A DNA stretch of 9,438 nt, taken from JBLNBU01 sp050260215 (GTDB lineage: Bacteria; Pseudomonadota; Alphaproteobacteria; Rhodospirillales; Magnetospirillaceae). Location of the stretch: positions 1-9,438 of the forward strand of contig JBLNBU010000190.1 of NCBI GenBank assembly GCA_050260215.1. The letters run 5' to 3'. Within the stretch, counting starts at the first letter, position 1. Every line of letters begins with the position of its first letter. This document shows, piece by piece, positions 1 through 9,438 of the stretch. The notes under the pieces are model-generated. The model did not search any database. It saw only the letters and a program-made list of their open reading frames with translations, and had not been told where the DNA came from. Position numbers and translations under genes: made by a program.

Positions 1-1956
<1,956 letters not shown>

Positions 1957-1979
1957 GGCGCAACGCCTGATGCGAAACA

Positions 1980-2016
1980 CCCCCGCCTCCCCCAAGGAGG
2001 CGGGGGTTTTTCTTTT
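1980..2016 (+). terminator. Intrinsic terminator after rpoC
   Basis: A perfect 11-bp GC-rich stem (CCCCCGCCTCC at 1980-1990 with GGAGGCGGGGG at 1996-2006) has a 5-base loop and is followed directly by TTTTTCTTTT. It begins 23 bases after the rpoC stop codon and has all the hallmarks of a Rho-independent terminator. It should end the rpoBC transcript and separate it from the downstream protease gene. Confidence 0.93.
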
Positions 2017-2029
2017 CCGCCGCCCGCTC

Positions 2030-2035
2030 TATCCT
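2030..2035 (+). promoter_or_regulatory. Possible -10 element for a leaderless protease transcript
   Basis: TATCCT matches the TANNNT form of a -10 box and ends 6 bases before the ATG at 2042. If it is used, transcription would start at or next to the start codon. There is no Shine-Dalgarno sequence before this ATG, which fits a leaderless mRNA. No convincing -35 is present; the position holds the terminator T-tract. This is inference from spacing only. Confidence 0.25.
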
Positions 2036-2041
2036 GGCCCC

Positions 2042-3301
2042 ATGCTTCGCCTGCTCGCCGTTCTCCTGTTGCTGCCGCTGCCGGCGCTCGCCTGTCCGAC
2101 CTATCCCGACACGGCAGCGGCGCTGGCGGACTGTGCGGCGGCGGCGGAAGGGGGGGATGCGGGCGCCATCCGGCGGCTGTTCGACGCCGCGTGGTACGGC
2201 CGCCCCGGTCCGCGCAGCCCCGAGGCGGCCGAGGCCTGGCTGGCCCGGGCGCTGGCCCGGGGGGCGTCTTGGGCGCGGCTGGTCCAGGCGGTACGCCTGG
2301 AAGAAACCGACCCCGCCCAGGCGGCCGAGTTGTACGGGCAGGCGGCGGTCGCCGGCAGCTGCCAAGCCGAGCTGCGGCTGGCCCGCGGCCATGACCGCGG
2401 AGGCTGGATCGAGCGCAACCGAACCCAGGCCTATTTCTGGGCCCTGGTTGCCGCCCGTCCCGGTGCCGACCACGACAGCCATCCCCTGTTCGACGACCGC
2501 TTCCATGTGGCCGACTGCCAGACCGAGGCTTTTTTCCTGCGCAGCGAACTGGCCGCACGGGTGCCGCCCGAGCTCCGCACCCGCGCCGAGGCCGCCGCCG
2601 CCTCATGGCGGCCCGGCACGGTGCCCGATCGCTTGGGGCCCGCAGACGCCCCGGCCGCGCTGGGCGTGGCTGCGCCCTTGAAGGGCTCGGTGCTGCCCCC
2701 GTGGCACCCGGCGGGGCCGCCGTCCCATGCCGGCGCCGCCGGCCGGCTGACCGCCGAGCAGGTGTTCGCCGCCGCCAGTCCGTCGGTGTGGGTGGTCGAG
2801 GCCGCCCGCACCCCGGAGGACCTGGCGCGGCACAAGGGACGCACGGGCTCGGCGGTGGCGGTCGGCGCGGACGCGCTGGCCACCAACTGCCACGTGGTCG
2901 CCGAGATGGGGGCGGTGTCGGTGTCGCGCGCCGGCCGCCGTCTGGCTGCCGAGGTGGCCGCCGGCGACGACAACACCGACCGTTGCCTGCTGCGGGTGGC
3001 GGGCGGCGGGTTGACGGCGGTCGCCAGGGTCCGGCCGTTTTCCGATCTCAAAGTCGGCGAGACGGTGTATTCGCTGGGCGCCCCCCGCGGGCTTGAGGCG
3101 ACGCTGGGCCAGGGGCTGGTTTCGGGAATGCGCCGGGTCAAGGGCATGCGCTATGTCCAGACCACCGCGCCCATCGCCCCGGGATCGTCGGGTGGCGGCC
3201 TCTTCGATTCGGCCGGCAACCTGGTGGGCATAACCACCTTTCAACTGGGTGCGGCGCAAGGGCTCAACTTCGCAATCGCGGCCGAGGAGTTTTTCCATTG
3301 A
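2042..3301 (+). CDS. Exported trypsin-like serine protease with Sel1/TPR-like N-terminal region
   Basis: A 419-residue protein. Residues 1-17 form a Sec signal peptide (MLRLLAVLLLLPLPALA) with an Ala-Leu-Ala cleavage site before C18, so it probably acts in the periplasm. The C18 context is not a good lipobox because Leu is absent at -3. Residues about 20-195 are Ala-rich helical repeats of Sel1/TPR style, including AYFWALVAA; these usually bind proteins. A Pro/Gly-rich linker follows. Residues about 240-419 are a chymotrypsin-fold (Trypsin_2 / S1-like) domain: H284 in TNCHVV, D313 in NTDRCLL and S383 in PGSSGGG form a complete triad. There is no PDZ domain, unlike DegP/HtrA. C283 and C315 sit next to the catalytic His and near the Asp. 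The start is chosen for the signal peptide; longer reading would run through the rpoC terminator. The kinase gene begins 10 bases downstream, so the two are probably co-transcribed. Substrate unknown. Confidence 0.85.
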   Translation: MLRLLAVLLLLPLPALACPTYPDTAAALADCAAAAEGGDAGAIRRLFDAAWYGRPGPRSPEAAEAWLARALARGASWARLVQAVRLEETDPAQAAELYGQAAVAGSCQAELRLARGHDRGGWIERNRTQAYFWALVAARPGADHDSHPLFDDRFHVADCQTEAFFLRSELAARVPPELRTRAEAAAASWRPGTVPDRLGPADAPAALGVAAPLKGSVLPPWHPAGPPSHAGAAGRLTAEQVFAAASPSVWVVEAARTPEDLARHKGRTGSAVAVGADALATNCHVVAEMGAVSVSRAGRRLAAEVAAGDDNTDRCLLRVAGGGLTAVARVRPFSDLKVGETVYSLGAPRGLEATLGQGLVSGMRRVKGMRYVQTTAPIAPGSSGGGLFDSAGNLVGITTFQLGAAQGLNFAIAAEEFFH

Positions 3302-3311
3302 CCGCTGAGGC

Positions 3312-5069
3312 ATGGCGGGTTGCCCCTTGCGCCGCCCGGTGGGAGAATATGCAGCATTGAAGAACAACGAGGGCCGGGTCTTGGGGGATCTGCTCGCGCG
3401 TCTGCTGGGGCCGAGGCGATTGCTTCTCGCCATGGTCGTCTTCTACGGCCTGGCGGGAGCGACGGTGGCCGGCCTGTTGGTATGGGCCGATCACGCCGAT
3501 ACCGTCGCCCAGGTTGAATCCCTGACCCGCGACGTGGTCCGCCTGCTCGACGAGCACGCCTCGCGCACGCTGGATTCGGCCGAGCTGGTGGTGATGCGGG
3601 CGGCCGACCGCGTGCTGGCCGCCGGAGGGGCGGCGCAGGCCGCCGCGGCGCCCGCCACCCGCCAGGTCCTTGCGGCCATGGCCCAGACCACGCCGCATAT
3701 CGGCAACATCTATTTGATCGACCCGCAAGGCCGGGTGGCCTTCGACATGGGCGGCTTCCATCCGCCGGGGACCAGCTTTGCCGAACGCGACTGGGTGGTG
3801 GCGCTGTCGGGCACCGATGCCGCGACCACCTATGTGGGCCAGGTCCGCTTCGACGACGCCACCCGCAGCCATTCCTTCACCGTGGCCCGGCGCATCCGCT
3901 CCGACAGCGGCCAATTCCTGGGCATTGCCGCGGCGACGGTCGAGGTCGACTACTTCAAGCGTTTCTACACCGCGCTCGGCATCGGTCCGAACCCGGCCTT
4001 CGGGATCTACCGCATGGACGGCGCCTTCCTGGTGCGGGTGCCGCTGCGTGCCGACGACATCGGCCGCAGCTTCGCCTCCAATCCCATCTTCGCCCACCAG
4101 GCGGAGGCGCCGGTGGGCACCTATCATGGCCGCTCCGGCTACGACGGGGTGATGCGCATCGTCTCGTACCGGTCCATCGAGCCGCGCCGGCTGCTGGTGT
4201 GGGTGGCGGTGGGCGAGGACGAGGCCTTGGCCGGCTGGCGGTTGCGGTCGCAGCGCACCGCCGCGCTGATGGTCGCTGCCTTTCTGCTGGCGGCCGGGCT
4301 GTCGGTGCTGCTGGCCCGCCAGCTGGAGCGCGAGCGGCGCGCCGCCCAGACGCTCGAGCAGGTCAACGCCGACCTCAAGCGCTCGAACGCCGATCTAGAA
4401 CAGTTCGCCTACGTGGCGTCCCACGACCTCAAGGAGCCGCTGCGCAGCATCGCCAGCTACGTCCAGCTGCTGCAGCGCCGGTACCAGGGCCGGCTGGATG
4501 CCGATGCCGACGCCTTCATCGGCTATACCGTCGAGGGCGTGCGCCGCCTGCAGGTGATCATCAACGAGCTGCTGGCCTATTCCCGCCTGGGCAGCGCGCG
4601 GCCGCAGCTGGCGCCCATCCAGGCCGGCGCCGCGGTCAGCGCCGCGCTGACCGCGCTGAAGAACGTCATCGCCGAGGCCCAGGCCGCGGTCGAGATTGAA
4701 GGCCAGCTGCCGGTGGTCGAGGCCGACGGCGCCCAGCTGGTCAGCCTGTTCCAGAACCTGATCGGCAACGGGCTGAAATACCGTCGCGAGGACGTCCGCC
4801 CCGAGGTCACCGTCGGCTGCGAGGACGGCGGCGACCACTGGGTCTTCCGCATCCGCGACAACGGCATCGGCATCGACCCGGCGCACCACGCGCAGATCTT
4901 CGACGCGTTCAAGCGCCTGCATCCCCACGACCGCTATTCAGGGACCGGCATCGGCCTGGCCATCTGCAAGCGAGTGGTCGAACGCCACGGCGGCCGCATC
5001 TGGGTCGACAGCGAGCCCGGCAAGGGCAGCACCTTCCATTTCACCCTGCCCAAGCCCGGTCGGGGCTAG
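3312..5069 (+). CDS. Membrane sensor histidine kinase with periplasmic Cache-like domain
   Basis: A 585-residue kinase of a two-component system. From this start, TM1 is about residues 37-59 and TM2 about 316-336. The roughly 255 residues between them resemble a double Cache (PDC) sensor facing the periplasm, with segments such as IYLIDPQGRVAFD and GIAAATVEVDYF. A charged coiled-coil linker (about 337-365) leads into HisKA with the phospho-acceptor H371 in ASHDLKEPLR. The ATPase domain has an N box (N482, N486 in QNLIGNGLKY), a G1 box (D516 in RDNGIGID), and a G2 box from G544 (GTGIGLAICKRVVERHGG). The core resembles phytochrome-type kinases. No receiver domain is fused and no response regulator is adjacent, so the partner is unknown. 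The start is uncertain: ATG 3312 has GAGG only one base upstream, while TTG 3357 (GGGAG, 11-base spacing) and TTG 3381 (GAGGG, 7-base spacing) keep TM1 and have better ribosome sites. The ligand cannot be told from the sequence. Confidence 0.93.
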   Translation: MAGCPLRRPVGEYAALKNNEGRVLGDLLARLLGPRRLLLAMVVFYGLAGATVAGLLVWADHADTVAQVESLTRDVVRLLDEHASRTLDSAELVVMRAADRVLAAGGAAQAAAAPATRQVLAAMAQTTPHIGNIYLIDPQGRVAFDMGGFHPPGTSFAERDWVVALSGTDAATTYVGQVRFDDATRSHSFTVARRIRSDSGQFLGIAAATVEVDYFKRFYTALGIGPNPAFGIYRMDGAFLVRVPLRADDIGRSFASNPIFAHQAEAPVGTYHGRSGYDGVMRIVSYRSIEPRRLLVWVAVGEDEALAGWRLRSQRTAALMVAAFLLAAGLSVLLARQLERERRAAQTLEQVNADLKRSNADLEQFAYVASHDLKEPLRSIASYVQLLQRRYQGRLDADADAFIGYTVEGVRRLQVIINELLAYSRLGSARPQLAPIQAGAAVSAALTALKNVIAEAQAAVEIEGQLPVVEADGAQLVSLFQNLIGNGLKYRREDVRPEVTVGCEDGGDHWVFRIRDNGIGIDPAHHAQIFDAFKRLHPHDRYSGTGIGLAICKRVVERHGGRIWVDSEPGKGSTFHFTLPKPGRG

Positions 5070-5983
5070 GCCCGGTCGTCGGTGCGGCTGGCCACCGACT
5101 GGTCGGCGGCGGGCGGCAGGGGTATCGGGAAGAACGGACTGGCCGGCTGCACCGCCGTGGCGAACGAGCCGGCGGGGGCGGCGGGCTTGGCCTCGCTCGG
5201 GACCGGTGGCGGCACCGGCGGGGCAGGGGGCGGGGCGGAGGCGACCTGGACCAAGGGGGCCTCGGCCTCGGGCCGCGCCGTCGGGTGCAGGCGGGCCAGC
5301 GCCGACTGGTAGGGGGCCGGATGGCCGGCCCCGGCGGCGGCGCCGATGCGGTTCTGCACCGCCTTGTACAATGCCGCGACGCTGCGGGGGCGGTGGCTGC
5401 CCGGCTCGTGGAACACTTCCGGATTGGCCCGCGCCGCCTCGGGCAGCAGGCCCGAGGCGGCATGGCGGGGATCGTCCTCCATGCGCTCGATCACCCGGGC
5501 CGCGCCCGAAGCACCGAGGAAGTGGGCCAGGTACAGGTCGGGCGCCGAAGCCGGGCGGCCCAGGCGGTCTTCCAGCACCTTGGCGTTCTCCTTGGCCAGT
5601 TCGCCCGCCATCAGTGACGACAGCTTGGGGTCGCGGCGCAGGTCGAGGATGGCCTTGCGCATGGCCTTGTCCGGCACCGACAGCCGGCCCGAGCGGTCGC
5701 GGACGATGGCGTCGGCCTCGGCCGCCAGCCCGTGCTCGGCGCCGTGCTTCTTGATCATGTCGAGCCAGGTGGGCGCGGTGAACTGGAACAGGCCGGCCGC
5801 AGTCGAGCGGTGGTTGCGCGCCTCGGGGTTCAGGCGGCTTTCCTGGGTGGCCTGGGCCAGCAGGAATTCGAACGGCACGCCGGTGGACTCGGCGGCGTCG
5901 CGGATGTTGGTGACCACGCGGCGGCGCGGCTGCGCCTCGCTGGCGGCCTCGCTGGTGACGATGGGATTGCTCGACGTTGTCAT
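5066..5983 (-). CDS. SLT-domain lytic transglycosylase-like protein, no visible signal peptide
   Basis: A 305-residue protein on the minus strand. Residues about 22-75 match the core of the SLT / lysozyme-like fold: E48 in QATQESRLNPEA is the expected catalytic Glu, and TAAGLFQFTAPTWL (61 onward) is the conserved GLFQ-type motif. Such enzymes cleave the MurNAc-GlcNAc bond of peptidoglycan to give a 1,6-anhydro product. A second conserved-looking stretch, DLYLAHFLGASGAARVI, is typical of phage- and cell-wall-associated SLT proteins. The last 80 or so residues are Pro/Ala-rich and probably disordered. The chosen ATG at 5983 has GGAG 10 bases upstream. A longer TTG start at 6046 would lie upstream of the likely -10 box. 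Neither start gives a hydrophobic export signal, so the route to the cell wall is unclear. It converges on the kinase gene with a 4-base overlap. Family assignment is firm; the cellular role is not known. Confidence 0.85.
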   Translation of the reverse strand: MTTSSNPIVTSEAASEAQPRRRVVTNIRDAAESTGVPFEFLLAQATQESRLNPEARNHRSTAAGLFQFTAPTWLDMIKKHGAEHGLAAEADAIVRDRSGRLSVPDKAMRKAILDLRRDPKLSSLMAGELAKENAKVLEDRLGRPASAPDLYLAHFLGASGAARVIERMEDDPRHAASGLLPEAARANPEVFHEPGSHRPRSVAALYKAVQNRIGAAAGAGHPAPYQSALARLHPTARPEAEAPLVQVASAPPPAPPVPPPVPSEAKPAAPAGSFATAVQPASPFFPIPLPPAADQSVASRTDDRA

Positions 5984-6034
5984 GAGCCGTGCACTCCGGA
6001 AACAGTCGGGCGCCGGTTCCCTCCCGACCGGGGT

Positions 6035-6067
6035 ATCATAACGCAAAAATGGTTACGAAGAGTCCAA
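6035..6067 (-). promoter_or_regulatory. Possible promoter of the SLT-domain gene
   Basis: Read on the minus strand, TATGAT (plus positions 6035-6040) is a good sigma70-like -10 box about 50 bases before the ATG at 5983. The best -35 match, TTGGAC (plus 6062-6067), is 21 bases away, longer than the ideal 17, so the element is only partly convincing. If it is real, the mRNA starts near 6028 and the TTG at 6046 cannot be the start codon. Confidence 0.35.
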
Positions 6068-6123
6068 CGGAAAAGCCATAGGCCCGGCCCTTGGCATCGG
6101 GCGGGGGCGGCCGACTCTTTCTC

Positions 6124-6152
6124 TTGACGGGGGGGCTGGGGATAAATAGGAT
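6124..6152 (+). promoter_or_regulatory. Sigma70-like promoter of the str (rpsL-rpsG-fusA-tuf) operon
   Basis: TTGACG at 6124-6129 and TAGGAT at 6147-6152 are separated by exactly 17 bases. Each differs little from the consensus TTGACA and TATAAT, and the box stands out in very GC-rich DNA. The predicted transcription start is near 6159, giving an untranslated leader of about 177 bases before rpsL. Its presence means the operon need not depend on read-through from rpoBC, which ends in a terminator 4 kb upstream. Confidence 0.75.
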
Positions 6153-6165
6153 GCGGCGCTTCTCG

Positions 6166-6204
6166 GGAAGCAGGTGCCGGGCCGAGGCCCGAAGGCTGCC
6201 TTCC
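6166..6204 (+). promoter_or_regulatory. Stem-loop in the rpsL leader
   Basis: A two-part hairpin can form just after the predicted transcription start. The outer stem pairs GGAAG (6166-6170) with CTTCC (6200-6204) and CAG (6171-6173) with CTG (6196-6198), with C6199 bulged. The inner stem pairs CGGGCC (6178-6183) with GGCCCG (6186-6191), or five pairs if a four-base loop is required. A short internal loop separates the two. Function is unknown; it could be a protein-binding leader element or only stable GC-rich RNA. Confidence 0.4.
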
Positions 6205-6268
6205 GCGACTGTCGAGACCACACTTTATCAACGCCGGACGGGTCGGCGACCGTTACCCGAAAAGAGCC

Positions 6269-6301
6269 CCGGTGGCTTGGCCAGCCGGCGGTTTTTTTCT
6301 T
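6269..6301 (+). terminator. Terminator-like hairpin (putative attenuator) in the rpsL leader
   Basis: CCGGTGGCT (6269-6277) pairs with AGCCGGCGG (6283-6291) as eight pairs (one G-T wobble) and one mismatch, with a 5-base loop. Seven T's follow at once (6292-6298), then CTT. This is the form of an intrinsic terminator, yet it lies between the operon promoter and the rpsL ATG at 6336, with no clear second promoter after it. It would therefore act as an attenuator, or as the end of a short RNA of about 140 bases. A competing pairing, CGCCGG (6232-6237) with CCGGCG (6285-6290), would break the terminator and could serve as an antiterminator. The hairpin is seen in the sequence; its regulatory role is inferred. 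Confidence 0.6.
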
Positions 6302-6335
6302 GGTTGCACCCGTTCGTGCCAGGGAATGGAACTGA

Positions 6336-6707
6336 ATGCCCACGATCAACCAATTGATCCGTAAGCCGCGCCAGCCCGTTGCGGCGCGCAACAAGGTCCC
6401 CGCCATGGAGGCCTGTCCCCAGAAGCGAGGCGTGTGCACCCGCGTGTACACCACGACCCCCAAGAAGCCGAACTCCGCTCTGCGTAAGGTCGCCCGCGTG
6501 CGCCTGACCAACGGCTTCGAGGTGACCAGCTACATTCCCGGCGAAGGCCACAACCTCCAGGAACACTCGGTGGTGATGATCCGTGGCGGCCGCGTCAAGG
6601 ACCTTCCCGGCGTCCGTTATCACATCATTCGCGGTACCCTCGATACCCAGGGTGTCAAGGACCGTCGCCAGCGCCGTTCGAAGTACGGCGCCAAGCGTCC
6701 GAAGTAA
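6336..6707 (+). CDS. rpsL: Ribosomal protein S12
   Basis: A 123-residue small-subunit protein at the decoding centre, where it contacts the codon-anticodon helix. The sequence is near-identical in style to E. coli S12 (CPQKRGVCTRVYTTTPKKPNSALRK, then GRVKDLPGVRYH). The residues whose change gives streptomycin resistance are wild type: K43/K44 and K88 counting the Met (K42, K43 and K87 in mature E. coli numbering). D89 (mature D88), the methylthiolated Asp, is present. The ATG is preceded by AGGGA at 6321-6325 with 10-base spacing. It is the first gene of the str operon, 35 bases after the T-tract region of the leader hairpin. Length is normal for the family. Confidence 0.99.
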   Translation: MPTINQLIRKPRQPVAARNKVPAMEACPQKRGVCTRVYTTTPKKPNSALRKVARVRLTNGFEVTSYIPGEGHNLQEHSVVMIRGGRVKDLPGVRYHIIRGTLDTQGVKDRRQRRSKYGAKRPK

Positions 6708-6711
6708 GGAG
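6706..6711 (+). promoter_or_regulatory. Ribosome binding site of rpsG overlapping the rpsL stop
   Basis: AAGGAG begins inside the rpsL TAA (6705-6707) and lies 8 bases before the rpsG ATG at 6720. Such overlap lets ribosomes finishing rpsL start rpsG directly and leaves no room for a separate regulatory structure between the genes. Confidence 0.85.
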
Positions 6712-6719
6712 TCTGCCCG

Positions 6720-7190
6720 ATGTCCCGTCGTCACGCCGCCGCCCGGCGCGAGATCACGCCCGACGCCAAGTTCCACGACCTGGTTGTTGCGAAGTTCATG
6801 AACTGCCTGATGCTCGACGGCAAGAAGTCCGTCGCCGAGGCGATCGTCTACGGTGCCATGGACAAGATCCAGGCCCGTACCGGTCAGGACCCGCTGAAGG
6901 TGTTCCACGAGGCCCTCGACAACGTGAAGCCGGCCCTTGAGGTCCGCTCGCGCCGCGTCGGCGGTGCCACCTATCAGGTGCCGGTCGAGGTCCGCTCGGA
7001 CCGCCGCCAGGCGCTGGCCATCCGCTGGCTGATCGACTACTCGCGCAAGCGCTCCGAGACCACCATGATCGACCGCCTGTCCGGCGAGTTGCTCGACGCG
7101 GCCAACAACCGCGGCGCCTCGGTCAAGAAGCGCGAGGACACTCACCGCATGGCGGAGGCCAACAAGGCCTTCTCGCACTACCGCTGGTAA
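6720..7190 (+). CDS. rpsG: Ribosomal protein S7
   Basis: A 156-residue protein that nucleates folding of the 3' major domain of 16S rRNA and lines the E-site exit on the 30S head. It opens with the standard MSRRHAA and carries the conserved blocks VVAKFMNCLMLDGKKSVAE, RSRRVGGATYQVPVEVR and ALAIRWLIDYSRKR, ending in AFSHYRW. Length is typical. In E. coli, S7 is the autoregulator of the str operon and binds the long rpsL-rpsG spacer; here that spacer is 12 bases, so the same site cannot exist. It is co-transcribed with rpsL and fusA. Confidence 0.99.
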   Translation: MSRRHAAARREITPDAKFHDLVVAKFMNCLMLDGKKSVAEAIVYGAMDKIQARTGQDPLKVFHEALDNVKPALEVRSRRVGGATYQVPVEVRSDRRQALAIRWLIDYSRKRSETTMIDRLSGELLDAANNRGASVKKREDTHRMAEANKAFSHYRW

Positions 7191-7208
7191 CAGGAAGCCG
7201 GTAACACC

Positions 7209-9293
<2,085 letters not shown>

Positions 9294-9304
9294 GCTGAGA
9301 TAAC

Positions 9305-9308
9305 GGAG
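9305..9308 (+). promoter_or_regulatory. Ribosome binding site of tuf
   Basis: GGAG lies 9 bases before the tuf ATG at 9318, followed by an A-rich spacer, a strong site suited to a very highly expressed protein. The fusA-tuf spacer is 24 bases and shows neither a terminator nor a promoter, so tuf is read from the operon transcript. Confidence 0.8.
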
Positions 9309-9317
9309 TAAGAGAAA

Positions 9318-9438
9318 ATGGCGAAGGCGAAATTCGAGCGCACCAAGCCGCACTGCAACGTCGGCACGATTGGTCACGTTGACCACGGCAAGACCTCGCT
9401 GACGGCGGCGATCACCAAGGTGCTGGCGGAGACTGGCG
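9318..9438 (+). CDS. tuf: Elongation factor Tu, N-terminal fragment (cut by window edge)
   Basis: The first 40 codons of EF-Tu, which carries aminoacyl-tRNA to the ribosomal A site as a GTP complex. The start MAKAKFERTKPHCNVGTIGH is diagnostic, and the P-loop GHVDHGKTS is at residues 19-27. Residue 22, equivalent to the aspartate of the family's P-loop, is intact. The rest lies beyond the window; truncation is due to the window, not a mutation. Many proteobacteria have two tuf copies, so whether this is tufA or tufB cannot be decided here. Confidence 0.98.
   Translation, partial: MAKAKFERTKPHCNVGTIGHVDHGKTSLTAAITKVLAETG

Noticed and set aside
6058..6119. Inverted repeat AAGAGTC / GACTCTT with 48 bases between, the right arm next to the -35 box of the str promoter.
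   Set aside because: A 7-base inverted match is expected several times by chance in a region of about 350 bases, so it is not evidence of an operator without conservation.
5206..6127. Several plus-strand frames opposite the SLT-domain gene.
   Set aside because: They lack recognisable motifs and ribosome sites, while the minus strand carries a clear SLT domain with its catalytic Glu.
6174..6335. A 53-codon GTG-start frame in the rpsL leader whose TGA directly abuts the rpsL ATG, suggesting a coupled leader peptide.
   Set aside because: There is no proper Shine-Dalgarno before the GTG, no run of regulatory codons, and a second frame is also open across the same GC-rich stretch. The exact abutment is curious but can be chance.

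Overview
The window looks like chromosomal DNA of a GC-rich alphaproteobacterium. The RpoC, S12, S7 and EF-G sequences are of the proteobacterial type. The overall style (GC-rich third positions, a Cache-type sensor kinase, an SLT-domain protein) would suit a Rhodospirillales member such as Magnetospirillum. That genus-level guess is from memory and is not proven by the sequence.

Layout from left to right. (1) Positions 1-1956 hold the C-terminal 651 residues of rpoC, closed by a perfect 11-bp intrinsic terminator (1980-2016). (2) Positions 2042-3301 encode an exported two-part protein: a Sel1/TPR-like N-terminal half and a trypsin-like serine protease C-terminal half with an intact His/Asp/Ser triad. 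(3) Ten bases downstream, 3312-5069 encodes a membrane sensor histidine kinase with two transmembrane segments, a periplasmic Cache-like sensor and a HisKA plus HATPase core. No response regulator lies beside it. (4) Convergent to the kinase, a minus-strand gene (5983-5066) encodes an SLT-type lytic transglycosylase-like protein with no visible signal peptide. Its stop codon shares the palindrome CTAG with the kinase stop. (5) A 352-bp divergent intergenic region (5984-6335) carries a strong sigma70-like promoter pointing right, a structured leader and a terminator-like hairpin with seven T's just upstream of rpsL. (6) The str operon follows: rpsL, rpsG, fusA and the first 40 codons of tuf, with 12-, 18- and 24-base spacers and clear Shine-Dalgarno sequences.

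Most of the window is core transcription and translation machinery with intact key residues. The notable parts are the regulatory architecture ahead of rpsL (promoter, then a possible attenuator) and the three accessory envelope or signalling genes lying between rpoC and rpsL, which are direct neighbours in many proteobacteria. The rpsL-rpsG spacer is too short for the E. coli-type S7 feedback site, which makes the leader the better candidate for operon control. I see no mobile element, CRISPR array, tRNA or rRNA gene, and no clearly new multi-gene system.
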